Positions 36,401 to 47,082 of a stretch of DNA of 64,000 bases are shown here, piece after piece (the first letter of the stretch is position 1; each line of letters begins with the position of its first letter). Under the pieces are notes generated by a model, which was not told the DNA's origin, did no database searches, and saw only the letters and a list, made by a program, of their open reading frames with translations. The translations under genes were made by a program, and so were the position numbers. The DNA is from Aurelia coerulea (lineage: Eukaryota; Cnidaria; Scyphozoa; Semaeostomeae; Ulmaridae): positions 22,207,001 to 22,271,000 of the forward strand of contig CM076948.1 in NCBI GenBank assembly GCA_039566865.1. The letters are read 5' to 3'.

Positions 36401-39400
36401 AATTTATATATTTGTATGTTCGATTTGGATTAGTTGTATATATTGTAAGTATGTATAGCTAGATAAAGATAATCGAATGAAAATAAGTTGACAAATTTCA
36501 TGCGTTAAGCCAGCTCACCTGAGTGGCTGGTTCACCTGAATGAGATCTCACCTACATGGTCATTTCCACAGAATAATAGAGTTCCATTCATATAAGAGGT
36601 CGGCCGGCACGGTTAAGGGGCCGATTATATGAGCGTTTTCAGCCCGGGCAGGAAAATATTTGTATATTTGTTACGCCTGTCAATTCAATTATATCTAGTA
36701 AACCTTGCCCATATATGTCTTGAATATTTAACTTATTTAACTTATCTATTAATTTCTTCATTTCTTAATTCATATATTTGTATGTTCGATTTGGATTAGT
36801 TGTATATATTGTAAATATGTATAGCTAGATAAAGATAATCGAATGAAAATAAGTTGACAAATTTCATGCGTTAAGCCAGCTCACCTGAGTGGCTGGTTCA
36901 CCTGAATGAGATCTCACCTACATGGTCATTTCCACAGAATAATAGAGTTCCATTCATATAAGAGGTCGGCCGGCACGGTTAAGGGGCCGATTATATGAGC
37001 GTTTTCAGCCCGGGCAGGAATTTCAGCCCTGCTAACCGGGCTGAAAACTCAGCCCCCTTCTCCAGTCATCTCTTTGTAAAAATGAGTTTGCGATTACATG
37101 GGATTTCCAGCCCGGGTAAACGGGCTGAGATTTCTCATATAATCGCAATTTTTCCAGCCTGGGCTGAGAATTAGTTTTGCGCGCGCGCAATTTGAATATA
37201 GTTTCGCGCCAAAAACGATTAAAGCGAAGATTTTCAAAGGTGGGGTGGCAGATGAAAGCAGAGAACATTCTCAGCAGAAAATTTGTGATTTTAAAGCAAT
37301 TTTGAAGCTTTAAACCTCGAACAATTTTGGCGCCATTTTTTTTAGTCAATTTCAGCCCGGGCTGGCATCTGTCATACAATCGCACGCCATTTTCACCTCG
37401 GCTAACAGGGCTGAAATTCCAGCCCGGGCTGAAAACTCTCATAGAGATCTCATTTGTGTGAAGCATCCAATTGGTTGAGACATAATATGCAAAGATTTGA
37501 AATGACTTTGCATAGGTTGTAAATGTAAGCATATAAAAGTGGTTCAAGCCACTGCGGTCAAATTCTAGCCTATCAAATATCAGTATTTCCTTTTGAGGTT
37601 GATCAGTTATCCAAATATGGTTCGACGGGTGTCAAAGTCCATCGTCCTCGTACGAATATTTTTATCAAAGGCTCATATATGCTTAGATCCCCTTTATCTA
37701 AGGATTTGGTAACTGTTTGCAAGCTACTTGATAACAGTAGATTTCTATGTATGTTTAGGTCAATCGAAACTGATCTATCGAAGTCATGGTGAAGCAAATT
37801 AATTTGCGACAAGATCCGTTTACAGGTTGTCAGCAGAGAACTGAAATAAGGCTAATCTAGAGGAGCTCCAGTTGCCACCAGTTACATTCAAATATTAGCC
37901 AAACGTCTAAAGAATACAGGCGATTTGAGTCTGCCATTTAACTGCTCAATCATAGAGCAGGTACAGAACATTGCAAAGCAAAAACAGTCGTTCAGTGATA
38001 CTTCAAAATAGTGATTTGACATGAAGTTATTTCAAGGAATCTTAATAGCAGTATCGTTCCACATCATCATGCATGTTCAGACCGCTGTCGCAACGTGCCT
38101 TAATGGGACTATGGTTGTTAATGGAACCAATGTGAAATGTACTACTCCAAAACCTACGACAACCACAACCATTACAACATCCGTAGTCAACACAGTTACT
38201 ACTACAGGAGGCTCTGGTACCCAGGGTAATACTACTGTAAACACCACTACGAGCACAGTGAATGCAACGATTTGTCCTTGGGCTGGACCCACATGTAAGG
38301 CAGGCAACTATGGGAGCTTCGTCACAAGCAAAGTTTCAATCGTTGTCAGCTTTATGGCTTTGGCATATTGTATTTTGCTGCCTGGCATTCTTTAAAAAGA
38401 TGTATCTCACCATTGAACGCTCAAAGGCAAGATAAACTATGCAATGTCATATAACAGAACTTTATAAAGTCGGTAGTAAGTGTGTGCGATTTAAATCCAA
38501 TGAGTGCATTGTTATCCATAGCATATACTGCAAAGGCTAGTGTAAGAGGTTAGGTTGAGTTTTGGAGAGGCTATTTGATGTGATTTGTAAGGTTATTCGA
38601 TTTGAGTATGTCAGGATAGGTTGGGTAAGCTTAAAGGCACACTGTCATGGATGTGATTGGCTATATCCTCAGATAAAATCAATAACAAAAGATCCAGTAC
38701 GTTTGTATTCATCAAGCCTCTATGCGTTGGAGTAATGCTTTCTTTCCCGAATAACAGGAGACATGCCGTTATCTCTTAAAGGCACACTGTCGTGGCGCTT
38801 TTTGGATAGATAGAATTAGGCAGAATACAGTAATCTCGCTGTACACTGAAATTCGCGAAGGTGATAACAATCTGATTCCCATTATTCTCGAAACAAAGTA
38901 TGATCCAGCAACATAAAGCTTGGTAATTATCAAAAGGGCAAATTACCCATCCAAACACTTAAATTGTTTCGATCGCAGACATTTCCCGTGGCGTGTAATT
39001 TTAGTTTTAATCTTTAGTTTTAATCTCTATGTCAAAATAGCTTCGGGGTAGTCATAGCCTTTTGCTCCTTGGGGTATCGTTCCAGTAGTATTTTATAGTA
39101 AGTTGTATAGTAATGTTGTAAAGTAATGTAGCTTGCAAATCTATCTTCTATATTGTAATATTTAAATTAATATATATATATATACGGTATATGTAAAAAA
39201 TGGCAAGTTTTTAGTTTGTCCTTTCAACATCACGACTAGCCATTAACAGCCACGATAGTGTGCCTTCAACTTAAATAATTGAAGCTTGCCTAATTCTTTG
39301 CTTTTGGATTGTCTTATTTACCCAATCAGCGCCATGACAGTTTGCCTTTAAGTCACCTTTTAGTAAACCAGAGCTTGCAAAGCATTTGGTCTCATATCTG

Positions 39401-41188
39401 TCGCTGGATCCTCATTTATGTTCAGTATGCATGCATATGCCTTATTCTTGACATTAACATCCATTGCCATTACGTTAATCTACTTTCTTCCTTATAAATG
39501 CATAGTATTCTCGAAGCATATTATAAAGCAGTTAAGTATGAAATTATTTCTCTTCGGAATTCTGTAGATTCAATGATTTGTAATTCTTGCTCTGCACAGT
39601 CTTTTGCAACTTTGTTCCGATGTTTCAAACATTGTGACCTTCGGTTGGTGCACCGACAGTCTTTAGCTATCCAAGATTTGACAACTATACCAAGGCCATT
39701 ATGCCTTCAAGTAGACCATTCCCCCTAAGCATAGGTTCCAAATCTTTATCTCTGCGTAAAAAGGTGGGTGTAAAATTCAAATAACCTATTTCTTCTGATT
39801 GAATGGCTTGAAAGAAACTTTAGATACTTATCTTTAAATCTACCGTTGGACTTTACAGAAATTTTGAATATATTTGGAAATTACAGCGTATCTTACATTT
39901 CAACTCATTTGAGGATGGGACGTCATCAAATTTCTAAATCATAAACCAGATGAGTGACAGATTTTTCTTGACACCATATTGTAGGCATTTATGAACTATG
40001 GTTTCCTTCGAAATTATTTCATGTTACGTCAAACTGTTTAGAAATTACGATAGTTTTAAGTTTTTTTGGAAAATTGTTCTTGAATTCTCGAGAAGGAATA
40101 AAAACACTCTAATTCTGAAAATAATGAAGATTTCAGAAAATTCCAACGGTAGAATTATAGAGAATTAGCTAAAGTTTCTTTGAAATCATTCAGTTCAAAG
40201 AAATAGGTCACTCAATTTTACACCAGATGCTTTCCCCCTAAGAGAAGAGGATCCGACAAATAGTACTAATTCTACAATCACCTTTCCTTCATGGAAACGT
40301 GAAAGATTTTCAGGTTGTAACAGTGATTTGCAAGCAAAATGTTTATAATATGAATTTGCAACAGGGTTTTGCCGCATCACAACGCGCTCACCGCTTCATG
40401 TCACCATAAAGTTCAATTCACATTTAATGCGATTTTTTGATGTGAGATGCGGCACTGGCGCCAAAGTTGAAATAATCCAACTTTGTCGCATTGTCGCGCT
40501 TCGCTTTATTGTTATCTGGGATGCGTCAAGAACGATGCTTTAAGTGCAAATTTAGTTTAAAGGGGCTCCGTCGCCAAATTGCAAACTAATCTTTAAACAC
40601 CATTGTTTTTAGGAATGTGACCATTGTTTTAGGAATGTGTCCATTGTTTTCTACAGCTTGTTTAGTTGCTTTGAACAAGATACCAACAAGGAACCGTCAA
40701 AAATCCACTTATATCGAAGCAATCGTAAGAGATATGAATGTTTGGTTTGCTCCTCTGAGAAGTACAGATATTTTTCACCAAAATGAAGAATTCGATTGAA
40801 AAAAGAGATGACCAGTCTGTGTGATATTTCCTTTCAAAAAACTGCAAACTCCCCATTTCAAGAAAAATGTTGAGACGGAGCGGAGCCCCCGTAAAGGCTG
40901 ATTTCTAGTCACTGGATTTTTCCGAGCGAGCTGAATTTTTATTGTATGCGAGAGAAAATGTCGCTCTGAAATTGAATAGAAAGTTAAGGCTGAGCGACCT
41001 TCTATTGTCTAAAATTCTGCCCGCTCGGAAAATTCCACTAACTGGAAATTAGCCTTAAGTGTGAAACTTTACATAACAAGAGACAATACCTGAATGCTTG
41101 ATCTTGGCTGCAATTTGACTTTAGTCTGCACCAAGTTAGGCAGTTTTGGCAACTCATCAAACCCTGCCGTGTAGTTTCGCCTTGACAT
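30477..41188 (-). CDS. Unrecognised 490-residue basic, low-complexity protein, three exons
   Basis: Exons in gene order: 41188-41090, 34697-34546, 31698-30477. Lengths 99, 152 and 1222 bp join in phase 0 then 2 and end at a TAA, giving 490 residues. The acceptors are TCATCTCCAG and TTCTTCTTTTCAG; donors are CAG|GTATTG and AGG|GTATGC. The ATG at 41188 starts MSRRNYTAGFDELPKL. Exon 2 contains FPAFDIHRHGLAAAYLLGK. The long last exon contains a conserved-looking LLFVPGYEVGEPDEFYEDP block, then Lys/Arg/Ser/Thr-rich sequence with no predicted membrane segment, ending YTLDISYR. It is probably a largely disordered intracellular protein. No domain was recognised and no function is assigned. Intron 1 (6.4 kb) holds another gene on the opposite strand. 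Intron 2 holds several MITEs, one ending 28 bp upstream of exon 3. Confidence 0.75.
31727..32789. mobile_element. TA-flanked element, CCGGGTGAGTCA end, 1.06 kb
   Basis: The left end CCGGGTGAGTCAAAATGTT, plus AAACGTTTGAAA, pairs with the right end TTTCAAACGTCTGAAAATG-TTTCTGACTCGCC. It contains, inside, a segment also found inverted at 47083-47458 (GGGCTCCCAAAATACTTAGT and neighbours). The right end has lost CGG. It abuts the next element across a single TA. Confidence 0.6.
32792..33418. mobile_element. TA-flanked MITE, CCGGGTGAGTCAG ends, copy 1
   Basis: Left CCGGGTGAGTCAGAAAAAAG, right TTAGACTCACCCGG, TA on both sides. Closely similar to 45611-46228 over the full length (CTCCCTGGATATC, GACAATGATATCGGCAAATA, CTTTAGCACGTGCTATCCTC). 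Confidence 0.85.
33449..33975. mobile_element. Foldback element, 'CATAGGTTCC' family
   Basis: Starts GCATAGATTCCAAATCTT and ends AAGATTTGGAACCTATGC. Hairpin organisation as in the 9660 copy. It begins only 30 bp from the preceding MITE. Confidence 0.8.
34010..34390. repeat. Degenerate tandem repeat, CCCATGGAGGACTGAAGGTA
   Basis: About nine irregular units of roughly 40-60 bp, each with CATGGAGGACTGAAGGTATA and a TTCATACCRCC block. Lies in intron 2 of the 490-residue protein gene. Non-coding by its irregular unit length. Confidence 0.85.
34890..35985. mobile_element. Foldback, 'GCGATTAGCGA' family, split by another element
   Basis: The left arm (GACAAGGACAAATTG ... GCGATTAGCGACTGCAG) and right arm (CTGCAGTGGCTAATCGC) are inverted. 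They are separated by the 'CATAGGTTCC' element at 35194-35716, which therefore inserted later. Other copies are at 48710, 49256, 56118 and 60592. Confidence 0.65.
35194..35716. mobile_element. Foldback element, 'CATAGGTTCC' family, nested
   Basis: Begins GCATAGGTAACAAATCTT and ends AAGATTTGGAAGCTATGC. ATTTAGGG is present next to both ends. The inner arms pair (TGATGATGTCACATCCTC and similar). Confidence 0.75.
36030..36332 (+). pseudogene. 3' fragment of a jockey/CR1-like LINE
   Basis: Encodes the usual C-terminal end of such reverse transcriptases: FMRDIFKIR, NPYDLQHYRPN, SLQSLGPQIWNALPNE, FKRMIKRWNGPTCKCNAC, with a TAG at 36330. It is 5'-truncated, and an AT-rich tail follows. Confidence 0.7.
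36333..37020. repeat. Direct repeat of about 322 bp, two near-identical copies
   Basis: 36333-36653 and 36698-37020 both run from AGTAAACCTTGCCCATATAT to TTTTCAGCCCGGGCAGGAA, differing at very few positions. Copy 1 begins at the LINE stop codon, so the duplicated segment includes the LINE 3' tail plus adjoining sequence. Confidence 0.9.
37014..37445. mobile_element. Foldback rich in TTCAGCCCGGGCTGAA
   Basis: Several copies of CAGCCCGGG/CCCGGGCTG occur in both orientations between about 37009 and 37435, and the two ends are inverted (GTTTTCAGCCCGGGC at left, CAGCCCGGGCTGAAAAC at right). Long minus-strand open codons here read across the repeats and are not judged a gene. Confidence 0.55.
37532..37538 (+). 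promoter_or_regulatory. Possible TATA box for the Thr-rich protein gene
   Basis: TATAAAA lies about 480 bp upstream of the ATG at 38021. No other strong core promoter motif was noticed between it and the gene; an intron in the 5' UTR is possible. Confidence 0.3.
38021..38395 (+). CDS. Small Thr-rich, probably GPI-anchored cell-surface protein
   Basis: A single exon of 124 codons. Residues 1-25 are a clear signal peptide ending QTAVA. The mature part starts with TCLNGT, has three to four N-glycosylation sequons (NGT, NTT, NAT), and a Thr/Val-rich mucin-like stretch at about residues 42-85, likely O-glycosylated. A short Cys-containing segment (CPWAGPTCKAGNYGSF) precedes a C-terminal hydrophobic tail of about 20 residues ending at the stop, the layout of a GPI-attachment signal. 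A role on the outer surface or in mucus is likely, but nothing more specific can be said. It lies inside intron 1 of the 490-residue protein gene, on the opposite strand. Not recognised as a named family. Confidence 0.7.
   Translation: MKLFQGILIAVSFHIIMHVQTAVATCLNGTMVVNGTNVKCTTPKPTTTTTITTSVVNTVTTTGGSGTQGNTTVNTTTSTVNATICPWAGPTCKAGNYGSFVTSKVSIVVSFMALAYCILLPGIL
38631..39351. mobile_element. piggyBac-like MITE, TTAA-flanked
   Basis: TTAA precedes AGGCACACTGTCATGG at left and follows CCATGACAGTTTGCCT at right. TTAA target sites are characteristic of piggyBac elements. A second member of the family is nested inside. Confidence 0.75.
38776..39270. mobile_element. piggyBac-like MITE nested in a relative
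   Basis: Left TTAAAGGCACACTGTCGTGG, right CCACGATAGTGTGCCTTCAA. Same end sequence as the enclosing element, with a one-base change in the right TTAA. Confidence 0.65.
39729..40230. mobile_element. Foldback element, 'CATAGGTTCC' family, with target duplication
   Basis: Starts GCATAGGTTCCAAATCTTT; the right end is worn (ACACCAGATGC). TTCCCCCTAA occurs at both outer borders, so the insertion duplicated about 9-10 bp. Confidence 0.75.
40557..40890. repeat. Dispersed repeat with GGGGCTCC ends, copy 1
   Basis: Begins TTTAAAGGGGCTCCGTC and ends GACGGAGCGGAGCCCC. Its centre is inverted relative to 42600-42897: ATCCACTTATATCGAAGCAA here, its relative TTGCTTGGATATAAGTGGAT there. Confidence 0.6.
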
Positions 41189-41478
41189 TTTTAAAACTCT
41201 AATCAATCAACGTGAAAATATATTTTGATAAATAATAAATATTGTTTATCTCATTTGCCTTAACGAAGAAATAACGAGATAACGTAACTCGTCGTTTACG
41301 CAAAATTTTTGCAACAATTACACACAAAATCAGATTGTGGAAAACCTCAAAAAGTAATATGACTGTATTTAGTTGATTAGGACTCCTTGATTGAGATCGA
41401 GGGCATGTAGCAGTCGAATGTAGTTCCCATGTCCCAAATGTTAACTAACGATAATCGTAATGTTTGTTACGGCACTCA

Positions 41479-42442
41479 TAGCCTACGAGTAGACCCATTA
41501 GGGAGTTGTCATGTTTAATGCTGGGTACAGGGGTGGAAGAATTTTTGGAGGGGTATTAAATTTTCTAGCTTAGTTTTAATGGGTTATCTAATTATTTTTG
41601 CTAATTCAAGATGGGGTATCAAATTTTGAAGACATCCCCATTATAGATATAATTATATATTAATTTCAAATGTTAAATTTTTCTACTGTGTGGTGTGTGC
41701 ATGCACAAGTTATTTGAAATCATATTGGTAAGTGTTCTTTGATTCCTCGACCTTTTCCAGTTTCCTTCCAGTTTCCTCTGGGTTACATTATTTGGCACTT
41801 TCAAGCTCTTGGTCCAACAAAACACCCTTTTCTTCAAATTTCTAAATCCTCTTATATGGAAATTTGGAATAATATTGCAAAGTTTCCCACGATCAAATCT
41901 TCCTTCATTACCACAACGTATATGGATGAATGACATGAGTAGCACTATTATTGGGGTATGAAATTTGCTCAGTATTTCGAAATGGGGTTTCAAATATTAT
42001 TGAATTTAGTGAATGGGGTAAGAAAACCTTTCTATATGTGCCCAAAATTCTTCCACCCCTGCACCCAGCATTAAAAATGACAACTCCCTTATCATAGTAT
42101 TCTTTTTTTTTTACATAAGACACAATATCTAATTAGATACATGGTCTAAGCTTCTACTTTTCTACAACTAATTTCTATTTTACTAACAATTATAAAGATG
42201 ACAATAATAGTGATAGTAATTTCTTTATCCAAATAGAGAAAGGGTCTACGAATTAATGAGAAAAAGCTTGCTACTACAGTTCCAGATTTCTAGAACTTAA
42301 TTTATGCAGCCTTTGTTTATACGGGTTTCACACATTATTTGAATAGAGGATTAACATAATCAACTAGGCAGCCGTAGCAAGCTTTATCTATTTATTTCGT
42401 AGACCCTTTATTCTCTAGGATAATTGTTCTACTCGTAGGCTA
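41479..42442. mobile_element. TAGCCTACGAGTAGACCC element, enlarged by an insertion
   Basis: Left TAGCCTACGAGTAGACCC, right GGGTCTAC... and CTACTCGTAGGCTA. Related to the element at 52267. It contains the TTA-flanked foldback at 41501-42088; without it, it would be roughly 370 bp. Confidence 0.6.
41501..42088. mobile_element. Harbinger-like MITE, TTA-flanked
   Basis: The ends GGGAGTTGTCATGTTTAATG and the complement (CATTAAAAATGACAACTCCC) are inverted, and both continue into GGTGGAAGAATTTT/AAAATTCTTCCACC. TTA is present on both sides, as for PIF/Harbinger elements. Confidence 0.75.
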
Positions 42443-42599
42443 CTGTGGAGAAAACCAAAGATGATGACGCCTATTCCAAGAAATTGCACCCTGTTTGTGT
42501 GGCTGCTGTGGGGGATTTGAACATTTAGTCGTCTCGCTTCGTACACAGTTGCATAGGTTAGGCCTCACTTAGGGTTTGAGACCTCGTCTGAAGTGGATT

Positions 42600-42897
42600 C
42601 ATCTCCAAATTTCGGTCGAAAAGGTTATTTCGCAGTTTTTTGATGGGCAATATCACACGGATGTTTACCTGTTTTTTCGAAAATTAAAGCGTCATATTGA
42701 AGATAAATCTTTGTACTTCTCAGAGGAAAAACCAAACATTCAAATCTTTTACGATTGCTTGGATATAAGTGGATTTTTAACGAGCATTTTTTGGTGGCTT
42801 GGGTGAAACCACCAAGCAAACTGCAGAAAGCAATGGAGAACAATGGACAAGTGCGGTGTTATCAGATTTGTTTACAGTTTGGATAAGGAGCCCCTTT
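42600..42897. repeat. Dispersed repeat with GGGGCTCC end, copy 2 (inverted)
   Basis: Inverted partner of 40557-40890, ending GGAGCCCCTTTAAG. Between the two copies lies the nested element group at 41479-42442. Confidence 0.6.
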
Positions 42898-43010
42898 AAG
42901 AGGAAAGGCAAATAAATGGTTGCTTCAAAGGCAGCACTTCTATTGTTCTCCAGTAATGTCAAACTCAAGCAATGTTTGAAAGGAGGGATTCTGGCATCAT
43001 ATTCAAAAAC

Positions 43011-43230
43011 ATGCGCAATAAGAAACATATAATGTACTCACCGAGCGACCGAACGTGTGTTTTTGTGTCAATTCTTCAGTGCAATGTGTTGTCGTCGCCA
43101 CCCTAACTGACTGCACATGTTGTTTCGCAGTAGACCATGTGTTATGTCACAGGGGAACAAGGTGGCAACGACAACACATTGCACAGAAGAATTGACATAA
43201 AAAGCATTATATGTTTCTAATTGCGCATGA
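43011..43230. mobile_element. Short foldback, 220 bp
   Basis: GCGCAATAAGAAACATATAATG at left and its complement at right, and an inner exact pair TGCAATGTGTTGTCGT/ACGACAACACATTGCA. Confidence 0.7.
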
Positions 43231-44000
43231 TTCAAATTTTTGGCTAGAATAGACCTCTTAGCTATTCTGAAAAAGAGTCTGGATAGAGCGATATTTTTAT
43301 ACAATTTCATACGCAAAGTTCGATTAAGTGGCGTTAGAGCTATTTACTTTTGTTATGCTCGAAATCAAATAGTATATAAGCGATATCTAAATGTTGTAAA
43401 TAATGCAATTTTCTTTTGTTTAGGCTTTGCTGTTTTTGCACAGGTCAATTTGAAAAACAGTTATTTATTATTGAAATTAGTCACCTGTATAAATATTTAA
43501 AAATGAAATGAAAAAGAGCCACGCCTCATTGAAAATATTCTGTGCCTGCAAACAAATGGTTGGGGCAAATGTACCTGCAATCAAACCACTTTCAGTACAA
43601 TTAAGGTGCCAGCAAATAATGTGTCGAACTTTTAGTCATTTGAAAGGAAACTGGAAGTTAGACATTGAAACGAAACCACATCCGCCACAGAACAATCAAT
43701 TTTTGATGAGAGAACAATGGGTGAAAAGTTTTTAATCAGAATCGCTTGCGATGGCGTTTCATGGAAGTTTGGCAAAGAAATGTATTTATCTGGTTAAGAA
43801 ATGATATTCATATGCCAACTTAACTTTGCTTGGTTTGCTTCAATTGGCCTCCTTGAAATTTAACGGGGCTTTCCATAGCACGGAGCGCTATCTTGTTTTT
43901 AATGAGGTCTGGTTAGAGCTTCTATCACTGTTGTTCACATTCGAAAATTCTACAAAATGTATAAGATATCATTCAATTCGAACGCTGTTTTAGAATAGTT

Positions 44001-45128
44001 AAAGGGTTTGTGCAAGGCTAAGTTGGCCTATCTAAAAATAACTTTCGATCTAGGCATGCGCAATACGTCGCGCTGAAAGTGATTACATGATGCGCTGCCG
44101 GGTTGTGTTGGTTGTGTTGTTTTGAAAAATAGATAGGCCCACACTGTGCCGCTCGGCGTCCTACCCTGTTATTATTTGTTGCTATTTGTTGCTCTCCTCC
44201 TCGCATTTTTTGCTCTATTTCTGTCCCCTCAATTACACGTTTTTTTTATAAGAAACTTGGATCAGCACTTAGTACTAAAAGTTTCTCAATTTCGCATGAA
44301 AATTTCGTTGTTTTAGTGGTAAAAGTTTCTTAATCAGTTTCTTATTTGTTGGGCCTAAAATTGTGGTATTGTTCGAAGTTGAGCCTTCTTCTCGAAAAAG
44401 GGCTTCCATTTTGCATTGAAATTGTCATCAAGAAGAAGCCTTGCACATCAAGGCAAAAATTTACCAATTTTGCAATTAAAAGTCAAGAAAAGACGAATGT
44501 ACCTTTGTTAGAAAGACATAGAATAAGAGAGACACAAAGAAATAAAGTTTCAGAGTTTCTTAACTGTTCTTGAGCGTAGTACTAGAGTTTCTTAATTTTT
44601 TGGTCATCGTAGTACTAGTTTCTTATAAACCAGTTTCTTATAAAAAAAACGTGTATTGGATAGAAATAGCAAATGATTACTTGTCAGAAGCAAAGCATGG
44701 AGATCTTTATCATTTGTCATGGCCGTGAAAATAAAATTGTATTGTTTCTCATTGAATTTTCACAATACTATATTTGAAAGTCTGCAGCTTTATTAGTAGT
44801 CTCCATGGCTGGGGACCCGGGGACACTGCACTCTGCCTCAAATTACAATAGAAATGTAAGAACTTTGATTTCAAACAAATTGATTCTCTGGGTGGGGCTT
44901 TTATAATCTTTTATAATCCCAGGTCTCTTGGCACATTTCAAAATCTTTCGCGGCGGCGAGCTGAGATTCTCATTGTCCGCCGCATTCGTTTCTTCCTTTC
45001 CTCGAACTGATCATATGCAAATTTCCTCGTGACCTGAATACTATGCTGCCATTGGATGATTCGCTTGATCTATTTTTAGATTTTTTTGCTTAAGCAAATG
45101 CAGGCTTTTAACCTTGCACAAACCCTTT
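44001..45128. mobile_element. Element with AAAGGGTTTGTGCAAGG ends
   Basis: AAAGGGTTTGTGCAAGGCTAA at 44001 and its complement at about 45106-45128 delimit 1.1 kb. The interior contains the 44235-44655 foldback. No long open frame. Confidence 0.5.
44235..44655. mobile_element. Foldback with TTTTTTTTATAAGAAAC ends, copy 1
   Basis: ACGTTTTTTTTATAAGAAAC at left and GTTTCTTATAAAAAAAACGT at right. Short TTTCTTA motifs are repeated inside. A related element is at 47083. Confidence 0.75.
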
Positions 45129-45610
45129 AAAAAGTTTATTGTAAAAAGGATTGACAGTGTTTTTTATGAATAAACGGCACCATTAACCCACTTAAGAACG
45201 CAGAAAAAAACAACGCTTAGCTCCTCCATAGCAGCATAATATGATAGCAGCCAAACAAACGGTGAACAATTTTTTGGGACACCCTGTAGTTTAGGAACGA
45301 AACCCTGACCCATGCACTTTGAAGGTCTTTCCCCTGATCTACTGTTAAAAATGTTCACGCTGTTTGGCCTTGATCTCCTACTTTCAATGACTATAAATCT
45401 ATAGGTTCTGAGTAAGCCCATCTTCCACCTATATATTTCCTTTGAACCTTTTTCCTACTCCTAAATAATATTTCAACAAACGAAGGCCCTAACGCTATCT
45501 TTTTCAAACACTGAGACAGCGTTTACATGATACATGCACAGTTGTGATCCAACATAAAGTTATTCCGGTTCACAATCGTCTACACTGCTCCAGAAAAAGG
45601 TTTTTTTATA

Positions 45611-46228
45611 CCGGGTGAGTCAGAAAAAAGAATCCCCGTTTGAAAGGTCACGGCTCCCTGGATATCAAAACAATGATATCGGCAAATATATAGTTTTATG
45701 GTAGAAATGTTCAAATCTACTATAAAATTTACCTGACTGAGATCGGCTACTCCATTCTGAAATTATGAGGGATTTTCTCTAGAAAGCCTCTTCAAATAAC
45801 CTTCAAAACGTGCCTAAAATAATTAACAGATTTCCCTAACATTTTTGCCTTACAGCAATGACTTGTGAACACTTTAGCACGTGCTATCCTCTTGGGAGGA
45901 TGAACAAGTCCTCCCCCTGGTATCGATGACCTATTCAGGGGAATTCCATTCTCCCAAGAGGACAAAATACATGAATTTATGTGAGTGTCATCAATTTTAG
46001 GAAGGAAAATGTGCTCATTGTTTTCATTCGTTTTTGCAGATTTTTTGAAGGGGCTTTCTGCAGAAAATCACCCATATCCACGGGAAGGAATGGCCGATTA
46101 AGGCCGGGTAAATTACTTAACCTAATTGAACATATTGGCAATAAAACAAGACATTTTTCAATATCATTGCTTTGATATTCATGGAGCAGCGGCCTTCCAA
46201 GCGGGGATCTTTTTTCTGACTCACCCGG
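45611..46228. mobile_element. TA-flanked MITE, CCGGGTGAGTCAG ends, copy 2
   Basis: Left CCGGGTGAGTCAGAAAAAAG, right TTTTTTCTGACTCACCCGG, TA on both sides. Closely similar to 32792-33418 in the same orientation. Confidence 0.9.
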
Positions 46229-47082
46229 TATAATAGATAGAATAAACACAAGTGTTACGGATTTGCAGGAATAATGTAAACGGGAGGCTGATCCGTTACG
46301 CTTTTGTTACGAATCAAAGTTGTGCTGGTACAGTGTAAACATAGCCTTAGACTCGTGAAACACTTAATTCTTACACTTCTGATGCTTGCAAACATTAAAA
46401 AATATACTTACAAGCTCTATACTCAGTATACTGCAGCAGGTCTCGTACAAATAACATGAAGAATAAATTGTGGCTTTGTTCTTACGCTAAAACCTAAGCT
46501 CAACTTCGAAAAGACTTAGTTTTACCTCATCAAACATTAAAATATTCAACGCCCCCCGGACAGTTGAGGTAGAACCATGGAAATGCCTATTGTCTCTGAG
46601 AACCCTGGTTTATTCCTTTTTAATCTATTTTAAATCCTTTTTTAGGAAATTCATTTGTCACTACGGTGAGAATTATTCGATTTGTTAAACACATTGAAAC
46701 ATTGTTGCGAGATTCTAGCCCTCGTTTTCAACTCGTAGCGGAGCAGGAGGCATTATAATCTACAATCACGTGACTCAGCGAAAAGCAGGCATTAATTGGC
46801 AAAATCTGCCGAGGTTTGTTTACACCAATTATAAGTCATGTGATCAATCCCTTGATAAAACATCTTTTGATTTCTCTAAAATATTTCGCGCCTTGCAAAG
46901 TTGTGCCATGAGTGCAAAATATAGCATAATACTAAAACTTCCCAAGGGTATGGTCACATGACATGAAATGGGCGTAAACAAACCTTAGCCGATTAGGTCT
47001 ATTCAAGGAATTCTCATTACTGCACTGCGTAAATCCCACTTTTTCGATTCAAAAGTTTACAACAAAAGGGTACAATCATTTT
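46229..47082. other. No gene or clear element
   Basis: Nothing with convincing coding character or repeat structure was recognised. Confidence 0.3.

Noticed and set aside
37032..37547. Minus-strand open frame of 171 codons
   Set aside because: It reads through the CAGCCCGGG foldback; the length is explained by the GC-rich palindromic repeats rather than by coding constraint.
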